A stretch of 64,000 bases of DNA, taken from contig NZ_JAYGHA010000015.1 in assembly GCF_034931405.1 (NCBI RefSeq), positions 76,241 through 140,240 on the forward strand. The letters are read 5' to 3'. A program made the position numbers and the translations under genes. Of this stretch, positions 27,201-35,934 are shown piece after piece (positions within the stretch are counted from its first letter, which is position 1; each line of letters begins with the position of its first letter). Source of the DNA: RDYJ01 sp034931405. GTDB lineage: Bacteria > Cyanobacteriota > Cyanobacteriia > Cyanobacteriales > Nostocaceae. Below the pieces are notes generated by a model, which ran no database searches, was not told the origin of the DNA, and saw only the letters and a list, made by a program, of their open reading frames with translations.

Positions 27201-27272
27201 ATAATCTTCTTCTGTATAGGCTGTTAGTGCCTGCTGATATTTTGAATTGCGATCATCTATATTGACTACCAT
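24246..27272 (-). CDS. hmpD: Methyl-accepting chemotaxis protein of the hmp system
   Basis: The ATG at 27272 has a strong GGGAGGGAGG site upstream and avoids overlap with hmpC, giving 1008 residues. N-terminal TPR-like helices (ALTAYTEEDYEVAAKLIDQA, LLRGHIYYVLQQFEIAKAEY) precede a ~450-residue acidic region. Two membrane segments follow (AGTVGLTSAVVAALVSFGAT; WAMALAAGLAGGMTAGFMGN), then two HAMP units and the signalling domain with the hairpin tip EIARTNLLALNASIEA-like SQIASRTNLLALNASIEAVR. There is almost no periplasmic loop, so it likely senses through the cytoplasmic N-terminus. A tandem 26-residue duplication lies around 26590-26725. Confidence 0.88.
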   Translation of the reverse strand: MVVNIDDRNSKYQQALTAYTEEDYEVAAKLIDQAVDSFPDDPNSHLLRGHIYYVLQQFEIAKAEYEQVFYLTDDQEILGSATNYLESIKQYFDAFGEDVFAVEPNEPTNSVEASNGLVTEEADLLDLGVSRDLDNTNFDLKSFGDYEASPDALEDIAANNPFESDFDSFDQLSDSSIFGDDPFALDQPFSELAASNNHSQELGDLELPLTLDQPFSELEASSNHSQELEDLELPSFWQEGISSENMGESGENSHFANLDLHSEQELSANYEDQINLSLAEINLSADNNWEPAPELMMEQDSLDFDDMSMEDFDVSSNSQEDISMIIAAHENHHNLNRNDLRDSNVNTFFSSPEELIEEIPEELQPVEEPDLNTQVSSSLHKNITAGSRQTNVDTRDELNDLDDDGFDLDAFESAFGSESFATDEESNNYVMQEDNAKNIEFLGDFDEFDDLGSIPSFDLAEDSNYNSMELLSETREKMSSSSGSFKEDFSINDNDVDRDEELFTITGAQEAVPVFTPTEVSKLEPNVNIEQGIFGFFENASLDKKQWYIAGTVGLTSAVVAALVSFGATSFSPPSQRESVRNTGWAMALAAGLAGGMTAGFMGNLTLKQIRRTTKDLQAQFDAVREGNLNVQATVYSEDELGYLATSFNDMARVIFMTTNEAQRKAVEQEEAKENLQRQVIRLLDDVEGAARGDLTVQAEVTADVLGAVADAFNLTIQNLRDIVQQVKVAARDVTKGSTNSETFARALSGDALRQAEELAVTLNSVQVMTESIQRVALAAKEAEGVARDASVIAIQGGEAVENTVAGILEIRETVAETTRKVKRLAESSQEINSIVALVSQIASRTNLLALNASIEAVRAGEAGRGFAIVADEVRQLADKSAKSLKEIEQIVMQIQSETSSVMTAMEEGTQQVIKGTKLAEEAKRSLENIIKVADHIDRLVGSITSDTVEQTETSRAVAQVMQSVELTAQETSQEAQRVSGALQHLVGVSRDLIASVERFRVETIESR

Positions 27273-27288
27273 TTCCTCCCTCCCAACT

Positions 27289-27849
27289 TCATCCTGCCCA
27301 CCTAGCACTCCGCAAAATTGCTGTTTGATCAATCAGCCTCAGATACTTATTACTTTCAGTATCTAACCATTCTCCCCGGAGAAAAGGAGCCATTGTATCT
27401 GGGACATTAGTTGGTGGCATTAGATACTGTACATCTAGCCAACCCATGCCACAGATTTGATCTACTCCTAAGCCTACTATGATGTCTTGATCTTCAACAG
27501 CAATTACTGGTATCTCCGATCTATCAGTGTTTAAGGGAGTCATCTCCCCTAGAAATTGACCTAAATCTGCTACCCAAATTAATCGACCTCGTAAGTTTAG
27601 AGTACCCAAAAGCAGTGGAGAAGCATTAGGAATCGGTGTGATCCGATCTGGACTGAGTTCAATAACTTCCCGGATACCAGTTGCAGGTAATGCAAACTCC
27701 TGATGGGAAGGAATGTAAAATCGTAAATGTAACTCGCCTTTTGGGTCTATGGCTTGGGCTAGGCTATCGCTATCAGGATTTTCTAGTTGTAATTCTGGGC
27801 GATATTGATCTTGACCACTGCCACTTAAAAAGTCTGGTTTGCTGACCAT
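27289..27849 (-). CDS. hmpC: CheW-like coupling protein of the hmp system
   Basis: A 186-residue protein with a disordered ~30-residue start and a CheW domain: RFYIPSHQEFALPATGIREV, RITPIPNASPLLLGTLNLRG, LIWVADLGQFLGEMTP, and VDQICGMGWLDVQYLMPPT. It would couple the receptor (next gene, 16 bp downstream) to the CheA kinase. The CheY gene ends 13 bp upstream, so the genes are clearly cotranscribed. Confidence 0.88.
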   Translation of the reverse strand: MVSKPDFLSGSGQDQYRPELQLENPDSDSLAQAIDPKGELHLRFYIPSHQEFALPATGIREVIELSPDRITPIPNASPLLLGTLNLRGRLIWVADLGQFLGEMTPLNTDRSEIPVIAVEDQDIIVGLGVDQICGMGWLDVQYLMPPTNVPDTMAPFLRGEWLDTESNKYLRLIDQTAILRSARWAG

Positions 27850-27862
27850 ATTTTTGTCATCC

Positions 27863-28228
27863 TTATCCTCGCAGCAGTTGTTTGACTGTTCCCACCAATT
27901 CGGTTGGTTGAAACGGTTTGGCTATATAAGCGTCGGCTCCTTGCTTCATCCCCCAGTAGCGGTCAAATTCTTCTCCTTTAGAAGAACACATAACTACGGG
28001 GACATTTTGGGTTTTGGGGTCGGATTTTAACCGCCGACAAAGTTCATAGCCGTTCATCCGGGGCATGACAATATCCAAAACTACTAAATCGGGAGGTGTA
28101 CTTTGAATAGCTTCCAAAGCTTCTACTCCGTCTCCAGCATGGGTGACAGTTAAGCCACTAGCTTTGAGGAGATCTGTAATCATCTCCCTTTGGGCGATAC
28201 TGTCTTCGACAATCAGAACTGTACTCAT
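27863..28228 (-). CDS. hmpB: CheY-like single-domain response regulator of the hmp system
   Basis: A 121-residue receiver with no output domain: VLIVEDSIAQREMITDLLK, LVVLDIVMPRMNGYELCRRL with the phosphoacceptor Asp, VPVVMCSSKGEEFDRYWGMK and AYIAKPFQPTELVG. It is PilH-like and may act as a phosphate sink or motor output for type IV pili. It is 13 bp upstream of hmpC. Confidence 0.88.
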   Translation of the reverse strand: MSTVLIVEDSIAQREMITDLLKASGLTVTHAGDGVEALEAIQSTPPDLVVLDIVMPRMNGYELCRRLKSDPKTQNVPVVMCSSKGEEFDRYWGMKQGADAYIAKPFQPTELVGTVKQLLRG

Positions 28229-28423
28229 AAATACCTATCTACCTCCTGTGTCAGACTTTCTTTTCTGGAATGTTCACCAATTCTCTTACTAGCTAATAAG
28301 TGTATAAATTAATTCTACTGTTTAACTAATTTACTGAGTATGGTTGTTTTACTGGAGTTAGCTGATTCTGTGATAACATTTTTTACCCTATCTTTGAGCA
28401 AATCCACAAGTCTGATCTTGCGT

Positions 28424-29629
28424 TTATATTCCCACACTAGAATCTAGGTTGATATATTTTTCTACAAGCATCAGTAATTCAGTATCTGCAAATGGTTTTG
28501 TTAAATAATCTGTAGCTCCAACCATCCTAGCTCTGACGCGATCAATAAATCCTTCTTTGCCAGTGAGCATGATAATTGGTACAAGTCGAAATGCTGTGGA
28601 ATGTCGCAGCATGGAGCAAATTTCGTATCCATCCAATTCCGGCATCGCAATGTCACATAAAATTAAATTTGGTTTGAGTAGAAAAACAAGACTGAGGGCT
28701 TCTAAGGGTTTGGTGATGGAAATCGCTTCATATCCTTGTGGTTTGAGGATTGATTCCACGGTTTCACAAATGGAGATTGCATCTTCAATACATATTATCC
28801 GTCCTTTATGCTTGTCTACCTGCTCCCAGCTAGGTGTTTGATTACTAGGAGTGGAAGTAGCTGAATATACTAATTGTAACCATCCCTGCTGTACATAAGG
28901 ATATATTGCTTTGGCAACGGTTAAAATATCACGATTCAGAGAACGAGCCAATTGGCGTAGAGATGTTTTCCCATCTGCCCAATGCTGTAACTTATTCACT
29001 GTAGATACTGGTAGTGAGTCTGTCAATCTAGCTATATCAGCCAGTACAGGCAATTGTTCTGGCGATTGAATATGTGGATATAGCTGTTTCCATTCTTGCA
29101 CTTGCTTGGTAATTTTTGTCACTAGAAATGTAATTTCTAAGCTGGTTAATTGAGGGACAAGTGCTGCACCTAAATCAAAAATGAAACTACCTTGGTGTAA
29201 ACTCAACAGATCAAACAGTGTTTCATGTACTAAGCCATGAATGATGTTCCGGGCTACTTTTGGTGTGATAATATTTTGCTCTAAAAGCGCCCAGATATAG
29301 GCGTATTCTGGAGAATTTGTTGATTCCACGGTAGCAAGTTGCGTTTTGTTAAGCCGTTTTTCAACTCGGTAATGACGTAGATAATCATCAATCCGAGGTA
29401 AACTACTTTCACCAGCTTGACAGTAGACTATTTGACCGTTTAAAAAAAATACAAACCAAGATAGTTGTTTGCTCTCTGTGGCAGAACGATGCTTGAGGTT
29501 GTCTTCGTTACTAAGTTTATGGCTGTAGTAAGTGTTGTGTGCCTCCACCCACAACTGCCCGGTTCTTTGTCCTAAAGAAATAAGTTGTAGGATACTACAA
29601 ATATCAATCTCGTTTAAATTTCCTTGCAT
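28424..29629 (-). CDS. hmpA: PatA-like response regulator (PATAN + receiver) of the hmp system
   Basis: 401 residues. The N-terminus is a PATAN/DUF4388-type domain (NEIDICSILQLISLGQRTGQLWV, LSWFVFFLNGQIVYCQAG, VHETLFDLLSLHQGSFIFDL), followed by a helical region and a C-terminal receiver: IICIEDAISICETV, LILCDIAMPELDGYEI, PIIMLTGKEGFIDRV and TDYLTKPFAD. PATAN-CheY proteins control pilus positioning in cyanobacterial phototaxis and motility. It is first in the operon, 195 bp before hmpB, a gap in which I see no gene. Confidence 0.85.
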   Translation of the reverse strand: MQGNLNEIDICSILQLISLGQRTGQLWVEAHNTYYSHKLSNEDNLKHRSATESKQLSWFVFFLNGQIVYCQAGESSLPRIDDYLRHYRVEKRLNKTQLATVESTNSPEYAYIWALLEQNIITPKVARNIIHGLVHETLFDLLSLHQGSFIFDLGAALVPQLTSLEITFLVTKITKQVQEWKQLYPHIQSPEQLPVLADIARLTDSLPVSTVNKLQHWADGKTSLRQLARSLNRDILTVAKAIYPYVQQGWLQLVYSATSTPSNQTPSWEQVDKHKGRIICIEDAISICETVESILKPQGYEAISITKPLEALSLVFLLKPNLILCDIAMPELDGYEICSMLRHSTAFRLVPIIMLTGKEGFIDRVRARMVGATDYLTKPFADTELLMLVEKYINLDSSVGI

Positions 29630-30020
29630 TTACCTACAAAACCCTCCTTGGCATTCTCGAAAGATTACTTTATTAATTGTCACCTTCAGCTTTTCCCAAT
29701 TTCAAGTAGAATGACAGGATGATTATCTGTAACCAAACAGTCTGGCAACTTTAAGATATGATCATTTTGTGATAAATGTTTGACAAAATTAGTGTTCAAT
29801 CAGTAGTCATAGTCACTATTATGTATACAGGATATAAAAGATGCGAATTAGCTAAGTGTACCAAATATAAAGATATATCAAGATGTGAGATATCACTTAT
29901 ATAAGTGTTTTGTCTGTCTTGTGCTGCTAGACTAATGTTGAACAAGAAGACGAGTTAGCAGATTCATCTAAGGTATATAGCAAAACACAGACGTAAAAGT
30001 ACATCAAAAGGATTAGCGGT
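29630..30020. other. Divergent promoter region of hmpA-E and hmpF
   Basis: 391 bp between the two divergent starts, AT-rich, no gene. It must hold the promoters of both motility units. I cannot mark a convincing -35/-10 pair by eye. Confidence 0.5.
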
Positions 30021-31781
30021 GTGCTGTATTTAGCAGAAGTACAAAAACAAAAAGGCGGTTTATTGAGTGGCGGTTCTAAAACTGAACTCAAGCTACTAGC
30101 TTGTCAACGTAGTGACCAGAATTGGGGTAATGTGTCAGAAGAAACAATTGTTGCTGATGAAGCAAGCAAGTTGAATGATGGCGCACTCGTACTAGTGGAA
30201 CTGAGTCCGAATCGTCAAGTACAGCGGATTCAGGAGGCCGGACGGCCGCTAGTCAATATTTTGCAGAATTTTTCCCGTCAGATGGAAAAATTTAAGCTCA
30301 AAGAAGATGAGATTGACCAGTGGAAGCAGTCACTAATGTTCCAAGTCCAAGAGCTAAATCGTCGAGAAATGGACATGGAATCTCGGTTAGAACAACTACA
30401 ACACCTGGAAACGGAGGTGCAAAGCTTAGAAAAAAATAAACAGGTAGTGGAAACATCCCGTCAACAAATCGAAAAGTTGCGGACAGAAGTTGAACGCAAT
30501 CGTCAAGAACTTGAAGGTGCTTGGGAGCATTTACGGGGAGAACAGCGTCGTTTTGATGAACTCAAAGCTGATTCCTCCCAGGGGACGGTTTTAGATGAGG
30601 CTCAAAGTCGGCTTATCGCTGATTTGCTGAATCGCTTATCTCATGGCGTTGGTTCTATGGGAATATTGCGGGAAAACCTCAATTTTGCTTTTGAATTTGT
30701 AGAAAAACAACAAGCCACTCTCAACCCACATTGGCAACAATGGGAGTCGCAGCGCAATTTGGCTCAACAACAACAAGGGGAAGTTGAACAACTCTCCCAG
30801 GCGTTGAGCGATCGCCAATCTGAATTTCAACAGATCCAAAACTCTTTGCAGCAACAAATAACTAATTTACAATTGGGTAAAACACAACTTAACAATAAGC
30901 AAGAATTTTCTGTCATCCTCAAAGAGCAGTTGCGAAATCAAGAAGATTTACGCCAACAAATCCAAACTCTGGTAGCTATGACCGGAAATAGGATATTGGA
31001 AGAGCTAGTTGATTTACCAGGTTTGCAGAACTTACCTCTAGAAGAACTACAAAAACTGGTTCAAGACTTGCAGGATAAACTAGGAATTGACTCTAGTTTC
31101 GTTCGAGACCAGGAACAAGAATTAAATTACAAAGAACAAGCTATACAAGAACTAGAGGCGAAGATCCGTCAAGCATCTGGACAAGAGTTAAAAAATTTAG
31201 AAGCAGAATTAGCTGAAGAACAAGACCTCTATCGAATGCTCAATAAAAGTTTAAGACCACAACGCAATAATTTATTAAAGCAGGAGCATATTTTTAAGCA
31301 ACATCAAACTATACTGCTGCAACGACAAGGACAGTCTGTTCCCAATTTTACAGGTGATAGCACAATTAATTCGGAGTCAATTCTTTCCCAAATTGAGACT
31401 CAACAACAACAACAGTCCTATGAATTGCAAAAGTTAGAAACGGAGATTCAACAACTGGGTGCTGATATTGAAAGCACGCAAGGTGAAATTGATCATCAAA
31501 CCCATGAGTTAGAGTCTAAACGTCAAGAAATCAAATCAATGGAAACACAATTACTCAACTTGCAAACAGCCACGGCTGAATGTTGGGGGAGGGTTAATTT
31601 ATATCAAGAAGCACTACAACCTATCCAAGATTGCTTGGATGGTTTACGGGATAAGCTGCAAGTAATTTCTGAATCTTTAGTTCATGTCCAAGAAAGTGGA
31701 GATTCTCAACTTCAGACTATTACCCAGATGCGTCAAACTATGCAAAGTTTGATTCCTCAATTGGAGTTGTTAGCTTCATAA
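30021..31781 (+). CDS. hmpF: Pilus motility taxis protein HmpF, coiled-coil
   Basis: 586 residues from a GTG start. The ~100-residue N-terminal part (LYLAEVQKQKGGLLSGGSKT, LACQRSDQNWGNVSEETI, GALVLVELSPNRQVQRIQEA) is the conserved head. The rest is long heptad-rich coiled coil (EVQSLEKNKQVVETSRQQIE and similar). HmpF is a polar protein needed for type IV pilus assembly and phototaxis in filamentous and unicellular cyanobacteria. Its location divergent from hmpA supports the name. It ends 23 bp from the convergent tilS. Confidence 0.88.
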   Translation: MLYLAEVQKQKGGLLSGGSKTELKLLACQRSDQNWGNVSEETIVADEASKLNDGALVLVELSPNRQVQRIQEAGRPLVNILQNFSRQMEKFKLKEDEIDQWKQSLMFQVQELNRREMDMESRLEQLQHLETEVQSLEKNKQVVETSRQQIEKLRTEVERNRQELEGAWEHLRGEQRRFDELKADSSQGTVLDEAQSRLIADLLNRLSHGVGSMGILRENLNFAFEFVEKQQATLNPHWQQWESQRNLAQQQQGEVEQLSQALSDRQSEFQQIQNSLQQQITNLQLGKTQLNNKQEFSVILKEQLRNQEDLRQQIQTLVAMTGNRILEELVDLPGLQNLPLEELQKLVQDLQDKLGIDSSFVRDQEQELNYKEQAIQELEAKIRQASGQELKNLEAELAEEQDLYRMLNKSLRPQRNNLLKQEHIFKQHQTILLQRQGQSVPNFTGDSTINSESILSQIETQQQQQSYELQKLETEIQQLGADIESTQGEIDHQTHELESKRQEIKSMETQLLNLQTATAECWGRVNLYQEALQPIQDCLDGLRDKLQVISESLVHVQESGDSQLQTITQMRQTMQSLIPQLELLAS

Positions 31782-31804
31782 CAAGGATGAGGGGTGAAAA
31801 ATAC

Positions 31805-32797
31805 TCATTCTTCATTCTTCATCTGGAATATACAGATCCAGTCACCTTGTACTTGAGCGATCGCACCTCCAGGAAAAGGATCGGTTTGGGAACGATTTGG
31901 GGCTGTAATTAAAGCCGTAATTTTTTCAATGTGTTCAAAGTTGGGGGCATCAGGTAATATTTCTTGGAGTACCTGACGCATCACCCGACGTTGCAAAGCT
32001 AGGGGTATTGTTTTTAAAAGACGACGATTTAATTGTAAATCACCTTGCTGACCCTTTGCTGAGGCTTCTAGACGCAATTGACGGGCTGTTTGTTCGAGAT
32101 ATTCTACCTCCGCTTGTAGAAGTTCTGCTGTTTGAGCTAAACTTCTTTCTACTTGGGGGTTGAAATTTTCTTTTAAATAGGGGATTAGTTGCTGACGAAT
32201 CCGATTTCTGGCATATTTTAAATTTTGATTTGTCGAATCTTCCCAAATTGGTAAATTAAAGTTTTGACAAAATTGCTCAGTTTGATGGCGCGTTACTTCT
32301 AAAAGTGGACGCACGAGGATAATATTTTCAGTTAGTGGACGTTGCCACGTTAAAGCTTGTAGACCATCAGCACCAGTACCGCGCATTAAGTTGTAGAGTA
32401 AAGTTTCGGCGCGATCGCTGGCTGTGTGTCCAGTAATAATATATTGATAATTATTAACTTCGGCAATTTGAGTCAAAGCCTGATATCGCCAATTTCTAGC
32501 AGTTGCTTCTGTATTTATAGGTTGGGTTGCGGTTTGTAAATGATAGGGTAGGTGCCAAGACTTAGCGAGGTTTTCAACGTGGGTAGCATTAGCTTGAGAA
32601 TCTTCACGCCAACAATGATCACAGTGGGCTATAGCAATAAACCATTGCCATTTTGATTGTATATCTAATAATAGTTTGATTAAACATAAAGAATCTTGAC
32701 CACCGGATACTGCTACTAATAGTCTTTGTTTGGGTTTGATGAGATGGCGATCGCGGATAGTTCGATGTATTTGGGCGTGAATAAGTGTCCATGTCAT
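31805..32797 (-). CDS. tilS: tRNA(Ile)-lysidine synthase
   Basis: TilS ligates lysine to C34 of tRNA-Ile(CAU), changing codon specificity to AUA. The PP-loop is LLVAVSGGQDSLCLIKLLLD; other marks are IAHCDHCWREDSQAN, YIITGHTASDRAETLLYNLM with the GTGADGL that follows, and LVRPLLEVTRHQTEQF, then DSTNQNLKYARNRIRQQLIP. At 330 residues it has the N-terminal domain and a short C-terminal part, the usual cyanobacterial form. ATG start at 32797. Confidence 0.95.
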   Translation of the reverse strand: MTWTLIHAQIHRTIRDRHLIKPKQRLLVAVSGGQDSLCLIKLLLDIQSKWQWFIAIAHCDHCWREDSQANATHVENLAKSWHLPYHLQTATQPINTEATARNWRYQALTQIAEVNNYQYIITGHTASDRAETLLYNLMRGTGADGLQALTWQRPLTENIILVRPLLEVTRHQTEQFCQNFNLPIWEDSTNQNLKYARNRIRQQLIPYLKENFNPQVERSLAQTAELLQAEVEYLEQTARQLRLEASAKGQQGDLQLNRRLLKTIPLALQRRVMRQVLQEILPDAPNFEHIEKITALITAPNRSQTDPFPGGAIAQVQGDWICIFQMKNEE

Positions 32798-33200
32798 GAG
32801 TCAAGAGGTTGATTGATTTTTGATGTGAGTTTTAACTATTTCATCACCTGAAATTTTCGATGAAAATATATTAATTAAGTAAAATCTCTGGAAAAGTTAA
32901 ACATCAAATTTTATTACATATCAAGTTATACCCCTTTTTATATCTACTAATCTATTGAGGATAAACTAGTTTTTATAATGTAAATATGGTGAATTTGTAA
33001 AGTTTATCAATAAATAGGTTGATGGACTTGACACAGCTTGCCATAATAGTAAAATTTATACATTAAATAAAAATCAAGGCGACCAGATACATACTAGTAC
33101 AGCACGGCGTAAATAAACCAACCATTCTCAATTGCTAAAAAGCTTACGACCTATTATTTTTGAATGCATGACTTTTGACTTCCGCGAAGCGGTACTAGTG
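32798..33200. other. Intergenic region upstream of the mgtE leader
   Basis: About 400 bp of AT-rich DNA without a credible open frame. The only signal is the promoter-like sequence at its right end, treated with the mgtE leader. Confidence 0.4.
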
Positions 33201-33443
33201 TATAATTCTACGAATCAGAAGCTTTATTATAGTTAGGCTTCTAGTGGGATAACGCAGCTTGACGTTAGCCAGCTAACTCATTCCGGGTTAGGATGATAAA
33301 TCAGCGATGTCTTGATTAAATATCGATATTGAGTTGAGTTTTTGAAATTTTATGGACAAAAGTCCACCAGATGGCAGTAGTATCCTCCCCTAAGCTGGCG
33401 AAATAGTCTCCCAGCGAGGGGGAGGCATTAGGAGGAATTGATT
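33201..33443 (+). promoter_or_regulatory. Promoter and structured 5' leader of mgtE
   Basis: TATAAT at 33201-33206 (with TTGACT at 33175-33180, 20-bp spacing) would give a leader of about 230 nt. It contains hairpins at 33217-33242 (AGAAGC/GCTTCT), 33264-33277 (GTTAG/CTAAC), 33353-33366 (TGGAC/GTCCA) and a strong one at 33384-33425 (CCTCCCCT with AGGGGGAGG, inner GCTGG/CCAGC). TCCTCC at 33383-33388 is also complementary to GGAGGA at 33431-33436 in the mgtE ribosome-binding site. The sequence does not match the M-box as I know it. An ion-responsive switch is inference. Confidence 0.5.
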
Positions 33444-34793
33444 ATGCTTACACAAGAAGTTCGCAATTCATTGGACATTGCTGACTTAAATCAATTGAAA
33501 TTTGATTTAAATCACTTGCAACCAGTGGATGTGGGGGAATACATCTCACAATTACCTGAAAAACAAAGAGCGATCGCATTTCGTTTACTCAACAAATCTC
33601 AAGCCATAGATGTGTTTGAGTATTTACCCACAGAAGTACAAGAAGAACTGATAAATTCCCTACATGATGCCCAAGTAGTACATCTTGTAGAAGAAATGAG
33701 TCCTGATGAAAGGGCATACTTGTTTGATGAACTACCAGCAGGAGTAGTCAAACGGTTATTACAACAACTCAGTCCCGAACAAAGACAAGCTACTTCAACA
33801 ATTCTCGGCTATCCAGAAGGGACTGCTGGCCGGGTGATGACAACTGAATATGTGCGTTTACGAGAAGGTTTAACGGTGGGAGAAGCCTTAAGTAAAATTC
33901 GCCTTCAAGATGAAGATAAGGAAACAATTTACTACGCTTATGTCACAGATGATAATCGGACTTTGGTCAGTGTTGTTTCCCTGCGTCAGTTGTTATTTAC
34001 TTTTCCCGAAGTCTTAATTAAAGATATTGCCAGTTCCCACGTTGTCAAAGTCAGAACGGAAACTTCTCAAGAAGAAGTTGCCCGGATTATGCAACGTTAT
34101 GATTTAATTGCCATGCCTGTAGTTGACAGGGAAGATCGATTAGTCGGCATTATCACCATTGATGATGTCATTGATATTTTAGAAGAAGAAGCTACAGAAG
34201 ATATCCAAAAATTGGCAGGGGTGAGTGGTGATGAAGAAGCCTTATCTCCTCCCCATGTCACCATTCGCAAACGCTTGCCTTGGTTATTGGGTATTATGGG
34301 ATTGTATATAGGTGCTGCTAGTGCGATCGCACCCTTTCAACAAGTCATTGCGGCTGTACCTGTCCTCGCTGTAATTATGCCGATATTCTCTAACACAGGC
34401 GGAACGGTTGGTATTCAAGCTTTAACGGTGACTATTCGCGGTTTAGGTGTAGGTGAAGTCACACCCAAAGACACTGCCAAAATTCTCCGTAAAGAACTTT
34501 TAGCAGGTTTAGGTACAGCCGTAGCTTTATGTATAACCATGATGTTACTTTCTCTAATTTGGGCTAAACCTCAAGAAAGATGGGTAGCTTTAATAGCGGG
34601 AACAGTTATGGCTACGAATACAATGGTTGCTGTTAGCTTGGGAACTTTGTTACCAATGGGATTACAAAGACTAAAATTAGATCCGGCTTTGATGAGTGGT
34701 CCATTAGTCACAACCATGTTAGATACCATTGGATTTGTAACTTTCCTCAGTATGATTTCTATTGCTTTGAAAGTATTTCATTTACCAACGTAA
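33444..34793 (+). CDS. mgtE: MgtE-family magnesium transporter
   Basis: 449 residues from the ATG at 33444, which has AGGAGG 8 bp upstream. N domain (superhelical, residues ~15-135, e.g. FEYLPTEVQEELINSL, LFDELPAGVVKRLLQQLSPEQ), a CBS pair (~135-260, GRVMTTEYVRLREGLTVGEA and LVGIITIDDVIDILEEEATED), and five membrane segments from ~285 (LPWLLGIMGLYIGAASAIAP, IMPIFSNTGGTVGIQALTV, GPLVTTMLDTIGFVTFLSMI). In known members Mg2+ binding to the acidic N/CBS region closes the channel. The leader above suggests an additional layer of control. Confidence 0.93.
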   Translation: MLTQEVRNSLDIADLNQLKFDLNHLQPVDVGEYISQLPEKQRAIAFRLLNKSQAIDVFEYLPTEVQEELINSLHDAQVVHLVEEMSPDERAYLFDELPAGVVKRLLQQLSPEQRQATSTILGYPEGTAGRVMTTEYVRLREGLTVGEALSKIRLQDEDKETIYYAYVTDDNRTLVSVVSLRQLLFTFPEVLIKDIASSHVVKVRTETSQEEVARIMQRYDLIAMPVVDREDRLVGIITIDDVIDILEEEATEDIQKLAGVSGDEEALSPPHVTIRKRLPWLLGIMGLYIGAASAIAPFQQVIAAVPVLAVIMPIFSNTGGTVGIQALTVTIRGLGVGEVTPKDTAKILRKELLAGLGTAVALCITMMLLSLIWAKPQERWVALIAGTVMATNTMVAVSLGTLLPMGLQRLKLDPALMSGPLVTTMLDTIGFVTFLSMISIALKVFHLPT

Positions 34794-34799
34794 AAAGTT

Positions 34800-34912
34800 G
34801 GTAATTGGTAATTGGTAATTGGTAATTGGTAATTGGTAATTACTTCAAAAATCCAAAATCCAAAATCCAAAATCTAAAATCCAAAATCTAAAATCTAAAA
34901 TCTAAAATCTAA
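34800..34912. repeat. Two adjacent STRR blocks before pyrB
   Basis: Six GGTAATT units (34800-34841) are followed by about nine units of a different heptamer, CAAAATC/TAAAATC (34846-34912). The second block runs right up to the ATG of pyrB, so it occupies the ribosome-binding region. Confidence 0.92.
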
Positions 34913-35908
34913 ATGCCTACTACTACTTGGACTCGTCATCATATTCTTTCCCTAGCTGACTTCACAGATACTGAATATAACGCGGTTTTACAAACTGCGG
35001 CTTCATTTCAAGAAGTGCTATCACGCAGAACCAAAAAAGTACCAACTTTACAGGGACAGGTAGTAGCAAATTTATTTTTTGAACCTTCTACTCGTACCCG
35101 CAGTAGTTTTGAAATTGCTGCTAAAAGGTTAAGTGCAGACACTTTAAATTTTGCTGCGGCGACATCTTCCATGACCAAGGGAGAGACAATTTTAGACACA
35201 GCTAAAACCTATTTAGCGATGGGTACAGATATTATGGTCATCCGCCATAAAGAAGCAGGAGTACCGCAAGCGATCGCCCAAGAAATGGATCGTTTAGGTG
35301 TAAAAGTAAGCGTCTTAAATGCTGGTGATGGACAACATGAACATCCATCTCAAGGATTACTAGATTTATTTACAATTTGTAGTTTAATTGACCCTGCACA
35401 ACCCAGAATTGAATTATTACAAGGTAAAAAAATTGCTATTGTTGGCGATATTTTACATTCTCGTGTCGCCCGTTCTAATATTTGGAGTTTAACCGCTAGT
35501 GGGGCAGAAGTTCATCTGGCTGCACCTCCCACATTATTACCTAAATTCTTTGCTGAATATTTAGGAGGTACAGAAAATTCACAGCGTTTATTTACTCATT
35601 GGCGACTAGAACCAGCTTTAGAAAATGCTGATTTTGTGATGACATTGCGTTTACAAAAAGAACGAATGACAGCGCATTTATTACCCAGTTTAAGGGAATA
35701 TCATCAACTATTTGGCATTACCAGAAATAAATTAAAACTGTGTAAACCTAATGTTAAAGTTTTGCATCCAGGTCCAGTTAATCGGGGTGTAGAAATTAGT
35801 TCTGATTTAATGGATGATCCTGAATTTAGTTTAATTCAATCTCAGGTAACTAGCGGTGTGGCTGTGCGGATGGCATTATTGTATTTTATTGGTAGTGGTA
35901 GGGCTTAA
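34913..35908 (+). CDS. pyrB: Aspartate carbamoyltransferase catalytic chain
   Basis: PyrB makes carbamoyl-aspartate from carbamoyl phosphate and aspartate in pyrimidine synthesis. Marks: FFEPSTRTRSSFEIAAKRL (carbamoyl-phosphate loop), MTKGETILDTAKTY, VIRHKEAGVPQAI, NAGDGQHEHPSQGLLDLFTI, VGDILHSRVARSNIW and VLHPGPVNRGVEISSDL. At 331 residues it is full length. No Shine-Dalgarno sequence is visible because an STRR fills the 5' flank. pyrG is also in the window (50896) but not linked. Confidence 0.96.
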   Translation: MPTTTWTRHHILSLADFTDTEYNAVLQTAASFQEVLSRRTKKVPTLQGQVVANLFFEPSTRTRSSFEIAAKRLSADTLNFAAATSSMTKGETILDTAKTYLAMGTDIMVIRHKEAGVPQAIAQEMDRLGVKVSVLNAGDGQHEHPSQGLLDLFTICSLIDPAQPRIELLQGKKIAIVGDILHSRVARSNIWSLTASGAEVHLAAPPTLLPKFFAEYLGGTENSQRLFTHWRLEPALENADFVMTLRLQKERMTAHLLPSLREYHQLFGITRNKLKLCKPNVKVLHPGPVNRGVEISSDLMDDPEFSLIQSQVTSGVAVRMALLYFIGSGRA

Positions 35909-35934
35909 TTAGAATTAATCTGGATGCCATATTT

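Noticed and set aside
33201..33443. M-box (ykoK) Mg2+ riboswitch in the mgtE leader
   Set aside because: The conserved M-box segments, as I recall them, are not present; the leader is reported as a separate unknown structure.
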